64,000 nt of DNA from Vanessa cardui (taxonomy: Eukaryota > Arthropoda > Insecta > Lepidoptera > Nymphalidae), in assembly GCF_905220365.1 (NCBI RefSeq), contig NC_061138.1:7641814-7705813 (forward strand), written 5' to 3'. Both the position numbers and the translations under genes were made by a program. How positions within the stretch are numbered: the first letter of the stretch is position 1; each line of letters opens with the position of its first letter. Below the pieces are notes generated by a model that saw only the letters and a program-made list of their open reading frames with translations, was not told where the DNA came from and searched no databases. This document shows, one piece after another, positions 22,440 to 34,345 of the stretch.

Positions 22440-23245
22440 TTCTGCCCCATATCGCACCCTAACTGTGAGCCGTATAGGAGTTCCATCACTACATAGTATA
22501 AAACAAAGTCGCTTTCTCTGTCCCTATATCTTTAAATCTACGCAACGGATTTTGATGTGGTTTTTTTAAAAAGATAGTGTGATTCAAGGGGAAGGTTTGT
22601 GTATATAACACATGAACAATATAGTAAAGAAACACTGATAATTTTAGAAGTTTGCGATGTGATGTCGTAAATAAACAAATTCTGTAGTATATTTAGTATC
22701 AGTATTGCACCCGTGCGAATCCGGGGCGGGTGGCTAGTTGATCATAATATTCGACTATGACAATTACATGAACATAAGCACTCAAATAATGAAGAATTAA
22801 GTGACTCAAATATCCAAATAACATATAAATAAAAGATTCGGCCGAGGATCGCAAACGTATTCCTCAGAATTGTTTCGTTCCCTGCCGTTCCGTTACTTTG
22901 TCATGGATCCTATGCTCAGAACCTTACCAAACTTTCACCAAACTACCCTTGAAGTATATCCTTTATAATAAAAAAAGAATCATCAAAATCAGTTGGCACA
23001 ATTTTAAGTTATTCACCTATTTGTCGCGCACATACATAATGCAAATTTAAGACTTATACCCTTTTCATAGGGATACCATCATCGGAAAAAAATAAAATTA
23101 AAATGGGACCCCACGGGAAGCACTACCTTTCAAACAAAAAAAAAATATCAAAATCCGTCCACCCAGTAAAAAGTTATGAGGTAACAAACATAAAAAAAAA
23201 ATACAGACGAATTGATAACCTCCGCCTTTTTGAAGTCGGTTCATA
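22440..23245. repeat. Degenerate interspersed repeats
   Basis: Two blocks typical of lepidopteran repeat ends. One at about 22490-22740 closes with GTGCGAATCCGGGGCGGGTGG. The other at about 22970-23245 contains CGCGCACATACATA and ATCAAAATCCGTCCACCCAG and closes with CTCCGCCTTTTTGAAGTCGG. Non-coding; family assignment uncertain. Confidence 0.5.
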
Positions 23246-23423
23246 AATGCATGGTATCCCTTACCAATAATCATGTATATTATATTTATTTCAATGATTT
23301 AGTATTATTCGAATGTAACTTTATTTTAAATCTATAAGAAAATGAAACCCTCAGTAAATGTAGGTATTATGAAATTATTATTGTAATGGTATCACGATGG
23401 CTTTCATATCGACCATATGTTTT

Positions 23424-23690
23424 TTTCTGATGGTAGAAGTTGACGTACGACTATATGGGCCACCTGATGGTAAGTGGTCACCAACACCCATATACAATGA
23501 CATCAATGCGCCACCAACCTTGGGAACTAGGTTGTTATGTCCCTTGTGCCTGTAGTTACACTGGCTCACTCATCCTTCAAATCGGAACACAACAATACTG
23601 AGTACTGTTATTTGGCGGTAGAATAACTGACGAGTGGGTGGTACATACCCAGGCGGGCTTGCACAAAGCCCTATCACCAAGTAAACATAG
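23424..23690 (-). mobile_element. SINE copy (butterfly-type, CCTGATGGTAAGTGG family)
   Basis: Contains CACCTGATGGTAAGTGGTCA, the ACTGGCTCACTCATCCTTCAA segment and ACCCAGGCGGGCTTGCACAA. Copies at 34070-34345 (opposite strand), 45036-45340 (same strand) and 33747-33845 (partial) share these blocks in order. The open frame read on the minus strand here is an accident of the repeat. Confidence 0.7.
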
Positions 23691-24263
23691 TAGTCTGTAT
23701 TTAATTAATATATATACATATACATCTATTTACTATATCTTTAAATTTTTTTAAAATAAGTCTGAGGTTCTCAATTTTAATATTCTATAGAAGATAAATT
23801 GAAAAGGATTTAAACATTTTTTTGAAAACGGTAGGCGGACAATGTGTATGGGCGGCGGTGACCACTTATCTTAACCACAGTCCGCCTACATTTAACCTCT
23901 CGCAAAGGTTACGTATTAACAGAGATTAATTTTACTTAGTAAATAAAATTGCAAGGCAAGTCTAGCCCCGTGTTAAGCATAACGAGAGTTCTAGCTATTT
24001 GAATGGGCCAATTCATCACCCCCATAATGCGAGGCGGCCGGGGTTTTAGCATCTTAGATAAAGTGTTTTTTTATGAATAAAACACGTACCTATGAATATT
24101 ACTTAGATCCATCAGCAGCTGGAAAACAAACGAGATTGAAACCAAACAAAAGCAATAAAAAAATTACCCAAAGAGCACAATCGTAACAATAATTAGGAAT
24201 AAAAAAAAGTTTTATGTGTCGTCAAAGTTTAAGTAGGTAGTAATGCTTTAGGTAAAGTACTTT

Positions 24264-24571
24264 CAGGGCCGTATTTAGGGGAAGGCAACCGGGGCAACTG
24301 CCCTGGGGCCTCCACATGAGAGGAAGCCACAGTTTTCAGTAAGTTAACAAATACTGATATATAGTCAAATTATAATAATGTTACTATTTAATATTTTAAA
24401 AGTTACCGATACAAATACGAAACAAATCATGGCTTACTGATTGAAATAAAAAAAAAAAAAAAACTAATTAATTCATAATAATATAATTATTAGGGTGTTC
24501 ACGCTTCTGTTTGTCTAGGGCCCTCACTTCTTTGTGGACCCGGGGCCTCCAGACCTTTAAATCCGACTCTG
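24264..24571. mobile_element. hAT-like non-autonomous element (308 bp) with 8-bp target duplication
   Basis: Perfect 8-bp repeats AGTACTTT at 24256-24263 and 24572-24579. Inverted ends are CAGGGCCGTATTTAGG at the left and the complement of CCTTTAAATCCGACTCTG at the right. The subterminal GGGGCCTCC is also repeated. Non-coding. Confidence 0.85.
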
Positions 24572-24689
24572 AGTACTTTTTATATTTCGCTACAGGAAGG
24601 TTGTTTTCAAACTTCTTTATAAATAAAAGTTCGAATTTATGTATAGGTTGGTAGTTCTCAATAAAGTCACAATATTGTCCAAAAAATAT

Positions 24690-24800
24690 ATTTTATTGTA
24701 GTAGACAACACGAGGACGCGCGCCCGGCGCCCAGCCTGCCCCGCGCGCGCTTCCCACAACAACGCTTCGCTATCTACGTCCATCTCTCTGTTTTAATAAT
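24690..24800 (-). other. GC-rich patch with AATAAA on the minus strand, possible 3' end of the NMDA receptor gene
   Basis: 24716-24765 is strikingly GC-rich (GCGCGCCCGGCGCCCAGCCT and GCGCGCGC). On the minus strand AATAAA follows near 24695-24690. Base composition matches the GC-rich last exon of the NMDA receptor gene 0.5 kb upstream, so this may be its 3' untranslated region or a missed terminal exon. A short open frame (MDVDSEALLWEARAGQAG) is present but unassigned. Confidence 0.35.
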
Positions 24801-25043
24801 TGGAATAATTTATTTAATAATTACAACGTTTTTTTATCTGTCCATATTTTAACATTAGATATACCTAACTTCGTCTTGTATAACTTGGTGTAAGAACAGC
24901 CTTCAGAAATTGAAAAAAAGTGGCGCAATATGCGCCTCACAGCACTGTTTCCATTTCGACTCGCGTCCGCTCCCTGTGAACAAACCGAATCAGTTAACCT
25001 ACTAATACGGCAAATTTTTGAGGATTTATGAAACTTCAACAAT

Positions 25044-25104
25044 GAAATGGTGGTAGCTTCACTTAATTGTTAATTGACGATTCAAAAGTGCTTGTAAAAG
25101 CCCA
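25044..25104 (+). repeat. Fragment of a non-LTR retrotransposon 3' end, abutting the NMDA receptor stop codon
   Basis: Plus strand GGTGGTAGCTTCACTTAATT through CAAAAGTGCTTGTAAAAG matches the tail block at 1085-1265 and 19755-19900 almost base for base. It ends a few bases before 25108, where the predicted NMDA receptor frame stops. Confidence 0.65.
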
Positions 25105-25107
25105 AGA

Positions 25108-25787
25108 TTATGTCAAGAGTGAAATGAACAGGTGGTAAAAAATGCGTTCTACAACATACAAATGCCTCCTACTGTAGGAATTAATTAGCAATTTTATAGG
25201 TTCCAGTATGTAGTTAAATATTAAGAAGTCAGAATTTGTTGTGAAACTTGGAGGCTCAGAGCCTTCGACAGACCTGGCGCGGAGGTCCCCGCAGGAGAGC
25301 GGGCGGTCGAGATCGGGCAGTAGGTCGGCGGGCGCGTGCAGCGTGCGCGGCCGCGTGGTGTCGTGAGGCCGGCCCGCGGCCAGCAGCGCGGCGGCCGAGG
25401 CCAGCCGGCGCGGCGGCGGCTGCAGCCCGTGCGCCGCCAGCGCCGCGGCCAGCTGCCGCGCGCGAGCCACTGCCGCGTCGCGCTCATGCCGTGCGCGCCA
25501 TACCTGCCCAAGTCACGACGATTTCTTTATTGCAACCTTTTTCATTTCATTTAAAAAAAAGTGTGGTTTTATGTGTACCTGAGCGGCACATATGGCAGAG
25601 CGGCAGTGACCACGTTTACCGGGACCAAAACCTCGCGCCGCCGCTTCCACGACTGCACCATGGAATGTTAATGATTGTCCTGAAAAAAGAAATAAACTTA
25701 AAATATAACAGTAACTTACTTAACAATAACTTTAATAAATGTTTCTATGTCTGTACACGTGAAGTGGATACAAATACGTTTTATTAT

Positions 25788-25842
<55 letters not shown>

Positions 25843-28800
25843 TTATATATATAAGAATATTAGATGTTATTAACCTATATTATTATTAAAATATATAATA
25901 TGATCTGTTAAATCTGTCAAATAAAATATACTTTAAGATGATGAAAGTTTTCCCACTGAATTGGTCTCCGAGTAAGAATATCGGATGGAATGAAGACGGA
26001 CTCATACAGTCTTTATTGACCACGGGTTTCAGGTAGACTTCCCTGCTTTGTGTCTTTTAATGATATAATATAAACGTCTTTATTGACACTGATCCTCTAA
26101 AATCAGGTCCTGACTGCCGTTATACGGCAACATTGTGTAATTTGTAATTAACTAAAATAATACATAATTTACCCATTGATAATGATACAAGAGCACAGCA
26201 TGAGCTGGCGCTGGAGGCCGCGAGATGCTCCCGCATATAGCGGAAGTATACGTGCTCGAGCAGCAACAGCAGCGCCGCTAGCAGGATGCCAGCCATCAGC
26301 AGCAGAAACGCAGACAAGAACTGCTCTAGTGCTAACGGATCTGACGATTTGTGTTCCTGTTTGTTCGGCTTACACGTGCCCGTCATCCAGTACCTGCGTA
26401 TATCATCCGAGGAATTGTTATCACTGGTTACTTTTAATTTTTAATTATATAATAAGTTATAATCAAACGCTAGCGTCAGCGTCACGTATGAAATATGAAT
26501 ATGTAATGACATATAATTATTTGCATTTTATATAAATAAATAATGTAAATCTCTGTATTAACGGTAACTGTAGAGCAGTTTCTATTTTTACCTTATTCTA
26601 AGTACAATAAGTTTTAATTATATTGACATAGATGTACACAGTATTTTGTGTTAATGTTAAATTATGGGGTTTTTGCAAGATAAAAGCTTCTACAAGAAGA
26701 GTAAAATTCAGACAGTAACTATCTATTTCATTCTCTACAAAAATAAAATTAAATAGAACCCACAATTAGGTAAGCCAGCGATCATAATATTTGTATAATA
26801 CCTACTAAGGATGCCATAACATGCTTCGATTAATTCATTTTAGTAGAAAATTTAAATATTAATAACTTAGTAAATATTCTTAACCTTTTAAATATTGGAG
26901 GAAAAAGAAGTACATTCTTGATTGTTAGAAAGTAGAAACACAACAGGGAAATAAGTTATCGAAAGTGATTGCGATCATAATCATAATATATATGATTCGA
27001 TAAATGTTATAGTACCTACCTACGAAATTCGTCTATATTCAAGTAGTCTATATCACATAAGTGAAAAATTATACAGACTTATAATAACGTCAAGGTAAAT
27101 TATAGTAATTCAGTATATTGTAGTTAAGTAATAAGATTGTCTGTCGTAATCTAGATCATCACTGTCTAGTTTACATTGGTATAGCTATGCCAGTGTTATC
27201 TGTAGTTAATAGTCACTATATAGTGATAACAATAGGTACAAATAATATATAATGAAGGAGATATAAGATATACGAGGAGGGAGAAACGCATAAATACATC
27301 ACCATTCACCAGCATCTGTGATTGCACTTGGTTTGGCTAAGTTTTGTATCATTTTAAATTTAAATTTTGTAATATTGATTGTAATCCATTTGTACTCTTA
27401 TGAAAACATTTCAGTTATAATTTCCAAAATATATTAATATTTTATTGAGTATTTTTAATATTACGTAAATACCAAACGCTCACATTTTTTATATTTAAAA
27501 TGCAAACAATTTGTCAAAGTAAAGATCCCATTTATTTTATATTTTTTAATTATTAATAAGCATGGTATGATAAACCTGATAAATGATAATAGATGAATTA
27601 ATTCGATAATCGGATAATTGTAACTAAAACTGATTCGATGTAATTTTATATATATGAATAGCATATATTTAGAAGACAAAACTAAGCAAAATTATGAATG
27701 CAGTCAGAAAGCATAGTTGCAAAATAAGTTAAGCCTACCTGCGTAACCGCTCTAGGTCACCATTGGAGCGTAAATCAAGTAACCTCTTATTAAACATGCT
27801 CAGATATTTAGAATTTCGCGTAAACGCTAATCCATAGCCAGACATCGCGTACCACGAGCCTACTGTTAACAACCGGCAGTCCTCATCCTACAAAAATAAT
27901 AAAACTAACGTTAGTATAGTGCAGCTGCTGAAGATATATGATTGACTAAACTTTATTATTCGGCAGACTTACCTGTGATACAAGGTAGTCCAACACCGTA
28001 CCATCGTATATAAACGCATCCAGTTCACCGGTAAGAACACCCGTTACGCCCGCACTCACTGTGCTGCGATTATATCTGAAAATTATTGAAAGTGTCTAAA
28101 AGGAGTACCAATGAAATTCGTAATTCATTTACAATTTTTGTTTTTTAAATTAATGTTAACAACAAATAAGAAGACAGTATATTTGAATTTGAAGTTAGTA
28201 ATTCATATATAGCTCTGCAAGAAAGCCCATCATTACGATTGCGAAATGCCTGTCGTTATACAATATTGGTATAGTTTTTCCTAAAGAGAAGATTATGACC
28301 GATTATCACGAACGGTACTCACGAGGCCATGTATGCATGTGGCTCAGGGAAGTACTTGGCTAGAGTGGCGTCTGTGTGCGACCACGGCACGGTGCCGAAC
28401 TTGAGGGCGGGCCTCTGTGACAGCGGGCGCGCGATGCGAGGGTCGTCGAGCCCGCTCAGCTCGTGGAACTCCTCCCGCGTGATCATGAACGCGGCCAGGT
28501 TCGCGGTGTATATAGCGAGAAACACAACCGCGAACATCGCCCACATGTTTGTCATAAAGCGAGCCGTGAAGCCGCGGGGCGAGTCCACGTGTACCGATGC
28601 CTGCACGTGAATAAAAACAAATCGTGAGTTGTATTTGAGTCTGATGTGAAGTACCTATACATCGTAATCAAGTTATAATTGAGTTGAATAATAATGAAAG
28701 ACGATTAATATTTACCTGAAATAACACTGCCCATACGATCCAGTACGTTCGACATAGCGAAAATCTGTTTTGCGGTATCCGTTTTGAGTTAAGTCCGGTG

Positions 28801-31800
28801 GAGCAATCGAAACCGCTCGGAGAGAGCCATTCGAAAAAGAATATTGAAAATGTTGCTGCTTGTATTGCAACTGCTCCGACTAACATCCACGACGCTGTGT
28901 CGAAGGGCTCCAGGAAAGCGGTTGGCGATATTATGCCTGTACGTTTCGCAACCACTATAGCTACTCCCGTTTCCATAAAAGGTACACTAAAATCCACTAC
29001 AGCTTCACGGTCTGAATTTATTATAAGTGATGTTAATACCTGTAAAAACATATTAAATACAATATAAATAAATAAATTATTGTGGTTATTTAATTTTAAA
29101 TAAATATTTATGAGCTTACCATATCAGTTTTTTTGTTTACAAGTTCCGATATAAGACCATTCCACTTGCCGTGATGTAATGTGCCCCATCGGCCATCTTC
29201 GACGCGAACTAATTCGTACGTAAACCCAAGTTGTTCGGCCAGTTGTTGTAATAAATCGATACAAAACCCGCTACAGCATTGATACAGTGAACTATTTCTG
29301 TGCGCTGTACCCGCTTCTAATCTAAAGTCAAATGAAAATTAAACGTTTAAAGTAACAACATAAATTAATATATTTATATTGAAGATATTTACCCTGCAAC
29401 TTCGACGTCAGGTGCCACGCGACAAATTACACCTCTGTCCAATGAACAGCGCCCACTAACAGGATCAGGCGGCGCGAGATTGATGTACGGAGGTTCTTCG
29501 AGAAAAGTTATACGCATATGAAATTTTTCTGGAACTCCTTGAGGAGGGGTATGAAGCCCTCCCGGCCAAACTATATCCTTTATTACTAATCTTTCTTTTG
29601 GGTAAGAGTTCCAAGTCCCAATTTCTTCCCAAACGAGCTAAAATAACAGAAACTCTTTTAAAGCAGTCTGTAATGGTTTATTTTTTATCAACGTTGAAAG
29701 TTTTATATTATTATTACCTGATCACCTAATGTCGGTCTTAAGTTCATTATTTTCAATTCGACCGCTCGTAGTTCTCCATCTGGAGTGAATTCTATGCTTG
29801 GCTTGCTCGATTCGCCTTCCACACTGACATTTCGCAAATGTCGATAAAACCTTTCCCCGGTGGACCATCGCGCCTCTCCGGTACCCACTCCGCTACAAGA
29901 AAGTCTAGTACCGAGAGGATATCGAATATTTTCTGGTTCGGAGACATATGACTCCACACCGTAGGCAAATACTTTAACTGCTGTCGCTATCTCAGCGATA
30001 ATGGAGGAACTCGATGTATCAAAATGAACACCTAAAAATAAAAAAGGGCATTGCTATTAAATATAGAATTAACGTAATACAATTATGTTCAAAAAAACTT
30101 TTGTTAACAGTTATCTATATATTTATTATATGTACCAGAAAAAAATATACAGAAAAAAATAGTCAATAAGCAACTAAATCTAAAAGGTATGCTCTATCCT
30201 CCTCCCTTGAAGAGATTTCTTCTAGCTCATTCAAGAACTTTATATTATTATATTAGGTAAATATCTTCAATATAAATAAATATATTATTTGAGGTCGTTA
30301 CTCGATCGTTATCGAGAATCAGGTGGGTACATAATTTTAATGGGCTCTTGATGGCATTTAGGTGACAGAGGAATGAATAGGATGTCGTACATAGAACATA
30401 GCATTTTAAAATTCCTGCAAAGTCATAAAGAAAGCCATTTGAGTTCAGCACGAAAATTTAAAATATTTTTAAGTTTACGAAGTCCCAAAAGTCGCATAAT
30501 TCAAACGCGAAGAAGAAGAAGAATCAGGGCTTGGACAGGAAGAGGTACTAAAAGATTATAAAAGAATACTAAGAAATGCTAAAGACTCAAGGCGGCCAAT
30601 ATTACCTGAGATTTTAATGGATTAAGCTAAAGACCAAAATTCCCAGCTAAGTCACATGTCCACATCATGACATCCATGACACTAGTGACGCAATAACTGT
30701 TGATTGTCAGCACAAAGGTGGTTTAATATGACAATATTCGTACACAAAACGAGAAAGTAAAAGACATCGAAAATAATAGTATTAAAAGAAAAATAAGCGT
30801 TTTATTAAAAGCTCATCAATAGTTATTTGGATAAATATCATTTACAAAAGGGCATTCTAGAACAAGTCTATTCCAATCACAATACTAAATATGACATTGT
30901 GTATAGTGCATAATGCCGAGAAAAAAAAAGAAAGACTGTTTATCTTAATTTTTTCTTTTGGATTGGAATAAGCTTAATACAATTTGTTGATGATACGATA
31001 CAGCTATAAATATTACTTACAATGTAATAAAAGACGAGTGAACTAATGTCATTACAGGAACGAGGGGTATTGCATATAAGTGCTGCCAGAGGATTAAATA
31101 ATAGTAGAAAAATATTTTTTAACAGTTTGTTTTTGATAGATTATATAAAATTGTAACACACCTAGCATTCCTACTGGAAATTTATTTGGTTGTTGCATCG
31201 AACCAAGAACACTCTGTGTTACGATCCAAACAAAATTTTCTCCAGTGAGATGAAGGTCTCCAGCCGATGACAATATATCAGCAGCTTCTTCTTGTGTAGC
31301 ATACAATAGCATCACACGCGCTTCACTAGTTACCAATTCATTCAAAACTGCTGCTTTCTTTTTTTTTACTACAACCGCATTGAGTATTGTAAATTTAAAA
31401 CGATCCTGTAAATATTAAAAAGAAATAATAGTTGTTAAAGAAAACTGCGTAATTATATTAACAATTGTTCTTAATATTTTATTATAATTTAATTTTCCTG
31501 TTAAACAAATTAAAAGAAATTTAAAAACTTTACTTGAAGTGCTGTAACTCTCTCTCTGACAGCTTGTATGAAATCATCATGCCCAGCAATAGCTGAAGTG
31601 ACGACGCTAAATTGATGCCACTTGTATCTCTCGAGTATAGAGAGCATGGCTGCCGTCTGATGCTCAATCGTTGGCGCCAATTGAAGCCGTAAAGATGCAT
31701 GAGAGGCATGTTTCTCAAGACCGCTGTTATCAGCATTCCATGCTATGACCTAAAGAATGAGAAACAATTTTTTTTATTTAAAAAAATATTAAGATTTTTA

Positions 31801-33336
31801 TTTAAAGTTAAATATTACGTCAAATAAAATTTTACCGGTATGCCAAGGTATCCGGCGAGTTGAAGAAAATATTGCGCAGAGGCAGTGGAACGTCCATATT
31901 GTTCATGATTCATAAGATACAGTATTGCAGATACGTTCACTGCTAAAAATTCCTTACACAGCGAGTCCAAGATAGCTGCAAACATTCAAATTATCTCAAA
32001 AAAATATTATAAAGATTATTAATATTTTCATAATACATATATAATATGGAATTTAATTATAGACATATACACTATATATAGGTATATAGTTTTAACTAAA
32101 AGGTTTCCCAAGAAGGTATTTCAAACCGCCGAAGTGCAAAAAAAGCCTCGAATTTAATACTTATGATCGTCGAAAAAGTGTAATTTAGTAAAAACACCTA
32201 TTCATAATGTAACTTTTCCTGGCTCTTTCGTGCCATACTTTTCATATTTTTATGCCATATTTTTCGAACAGAAAATACCAGTAAATTAAATTTCTTGCGT
32301 TTCTTCTACTTCCTTTTACACATTGTTTCATGTTTCTCAAAATCATTCACACGCTTACCAAGGTTAGGTACTTAAAAATATCAAATTTTTTCTGTTTTAA
32401 ATATAGAAAATGTGTTCGAGAATGGGTCATTTGCAAATGCATTATTCAAAATTTTTGACATTTATTTTCAATGCCGTAGACCAATTACATAAATTAAGCA
32501 ATGATTTGTTTTGTAGTTTAAAACAATGATTGACATTTACGAAAAATGACGATGGAAATGACTCTCGCATTCTAAACCAAATTATTCCATGCATAATTTA
32601 ATTTGTTTTTAAAACAAGTGTTATTTTTTAAGTAGTAGTTATAAGTATAGATATATTTAATAAAGTCATTACTTATGTAATATTAATATGAAAAGAATAA
32701 TATTTACGTTCAACATAATATAAAGTGATATTTATAGCGACAGCTTAGAAAACTGAAACATGAACAAGTGTACGTGCTTCACATTATACGCCTTTAATTA
32801 AAATAACATGTTGCATATTACATATACGTATCTCATAGTCAACTTTATATGAGTACATTTACATTGATACATAGTAAGATCATTACGTAATAATTATGTT
32901 TTAGAATATACTTATATAACATTTCATAATTATATTATTTGAATTATCACTTACACATAGGACTAGGCGTAAGGCCCTGCATAGAAAGCGTAACGTTTAG
33001 GCGCACATGTGAAAAAAGTTTGAGTTTTCGCGGCAGTTTGGATAGAGCCGCCTTCTCAGCTCTAGTATAGTCGCGTGCACCAAAGGCTTTGTGGGGCACG
33101 ACGAGGGCGGCAGTGATTACAGATGGTGCTCGAGGGGCCTGAGGTGCTGGTGAAGTTCGCGGGCGCCTCAGTCCGTCGACGCCAAGCCGCACGCCACCTC
33201 CACGTGCGCCTTCTCGGCCGCCTGCACCCGTCGCGCTGCTGCCCACCTTGATGCCACCGCCACGCTCCGCCGCCGCTCCCGTCGCCGCTAATGCGCCTAG
33301 CGCCGCCAGCGCCATCAGCGCTGTGCGCGCATGCAT
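25108..33336 (-). CDS. Nmdar2: NMDA-type ionotropic glutamate receptor subunit 2 (14 coding exons)
   Basis: Coding exons on the minus strand: 33336-32955, 31975-31836, 31749-31534, 31405-31162, 30031-29718, 29637-29393, 29321-29120, 29039-28716, 28600-28323, 28075-27973, 27887-27739, 26393-26173, 25679-25579 and 25503-25108. All are GT-AG and sum to 1104 codons in frame. It is a ligand-gated cation channel subunit of excitatory synapses that pairs with Nmdar1. Signal peptide MHARTALMALAALGALAATG; amino-terminal domain about 75-430 (EHQTAAMLSILERYKWHQFS); ligand-binding S1 from about 525 (CCSGFCIDLL, NSDREAVVDFSVPF); M1 about 631-652; pore loop ending VWAVLFQ at 689; M3 about 708-728 (FAVVFLAIYTANLAAFM); S2 with AFIYDGTVLDY; M4 about 893-915. 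The short, Ala/Arg-rich C-tail lacks the long vertebrate tail. Upstream non-coding exons are likely (an acceptor TTTTATAG lies 14 nt before the ATG). The last about 50 residues may not be native. Confidence 0.92.
25791..25837. repeat. (TA)n microsatellite in the last intron region of Nmdar2
   Basis: An uninterrupted TA dinucleotide run of about 47 bp, preceded by (TTA)n and followed by imperfect AT repeats. It lies in the intron between coding exons 12 and 13. Confidence 0.95.
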
Positions 33337-33690
33337 CTTCTTCTTTGATGCTATAAAAATATTCATACTTAAATTAAGAAATATACTCTTATTAAATGCA
33401 ATAGATCTCAAAGTACTTGGTGATCATTCATATATAAATTACAGAATCACCCCCCTTAAAAGGAGTTTTGTATAGTCTTTTATTAATAAATGGTCTAACT
33501 AAACTATCTCTTTAGTTACAGATAGTTTTATGTACATGTAAGGAGTTTTTTGTATCATTTTCGTCGCGCGTATTTATGATTCTAAGAACCTTGTTGATCC
33601 AATTGATTTTCAAAAATTTTCAGATTTATCATTTATTTATCATCGCAACGTTAGGCATATAACAAAAACAATAATAATTATTATAAGAAT

Positions 33691-33746
33691 GACCTTGTGC
33701 GAGTTTTACTTGGTGCCATACCACCAAGTAAAACTCGCACAAGGTC
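33691..33746. repeat. Perfect 25-bp inverted repeat with 6-nt loop
   Basis: 33691-33715 (GACCTTGTGCGAGTTTTACT then TGGTG) is exactly complementary to 33722-33746, separated by CCATAC. The right arm runs straight into SINE sequence. It is either a genuine palindrome formed at a SINE head or a fold-back artefact of repair or assembly. Confidence 0.85.
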
Positions 33747-33845
33747 TATGTGCAAGCCCGCCTGGGTAGGTACCACCCACTCATCAGATATTCTACCGCT
33801 AAACAATAGTACGCAGTAATGTTGTGTTACGGTTTGAAGGGTGTG
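33747..33845 (+). mobile_element. 5' portion of a SINE (truncated)
   Basis: GCAAGCCCGCCTGGGTAGGT, then ACCACCCACTCATCAGATAT and GGTTTGAAGGGTG, match the first third of the SINE at 34070-34345 in the same orientation. The remainder is absent. Confidence 0.65.
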
Positions 33846-34069
33846 TGTTTGTATCAGTTTATAAGGATAAATCAAGTATAGCATATTCCAATCGTAGGAG
33901 TAAAGCCAAATAAACAACTTCGACATTGAATTGACGAGATATCGTTGGATGAGATATTGAATAATAATTGTCTCTGCTATTCATTATGAAATCATTTATT
34001 TTGCTACACACATACATTACATAGATTATACACAAAAAAAAATTAAATTTAAAGAACACTTTGCCTTGC

Positions 34070-34345
34070 CACAGAGCCTTGTGCAAGCCCGTCTGCGTAG
34101 GTACTACCCACTCATCAGTTATTTTACCGCCAAATAACAGTACTCAGTATTGTTGTTCTCTGGTTTGAAGGGTGAGTGAGCCAGTGTAACTACAGGCACA
34201 AAGCATCTTAGTTCCCAAGGTTGGTGGCGCGTTGACGATGTAAGGAATAGTTAATATTTCTTACAGCGTCATTGTCTATGGGTGATGGTGTCCACTTACC
34301 ATCAGGCCCATATGCTCGTCCACTAAACTATTCCATAAAAAAAAG
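34070..34345 (+). mobile_element. SINE copy, nearly complete, A-rich tail
   Basis: Runs from GAGCCTTGTGCAAGCCCG through TGAGTGAGCCAGTGTAACTA and CCACTTACCATCAGGCCCAT to an (A)8 tail near 34338-34345. Same family as 23424-23690 and 45036-45340. Confidence 0.7.

Noticed and set aside
25221..25889. Arg/Ala-rich frames of 96, 213 and 72 codons around the last Nmdar2 exon
   Set aside because: Shadows of the GC-rich exon; the spliced frame through 25503-25108 continues the receptor and the others do not.
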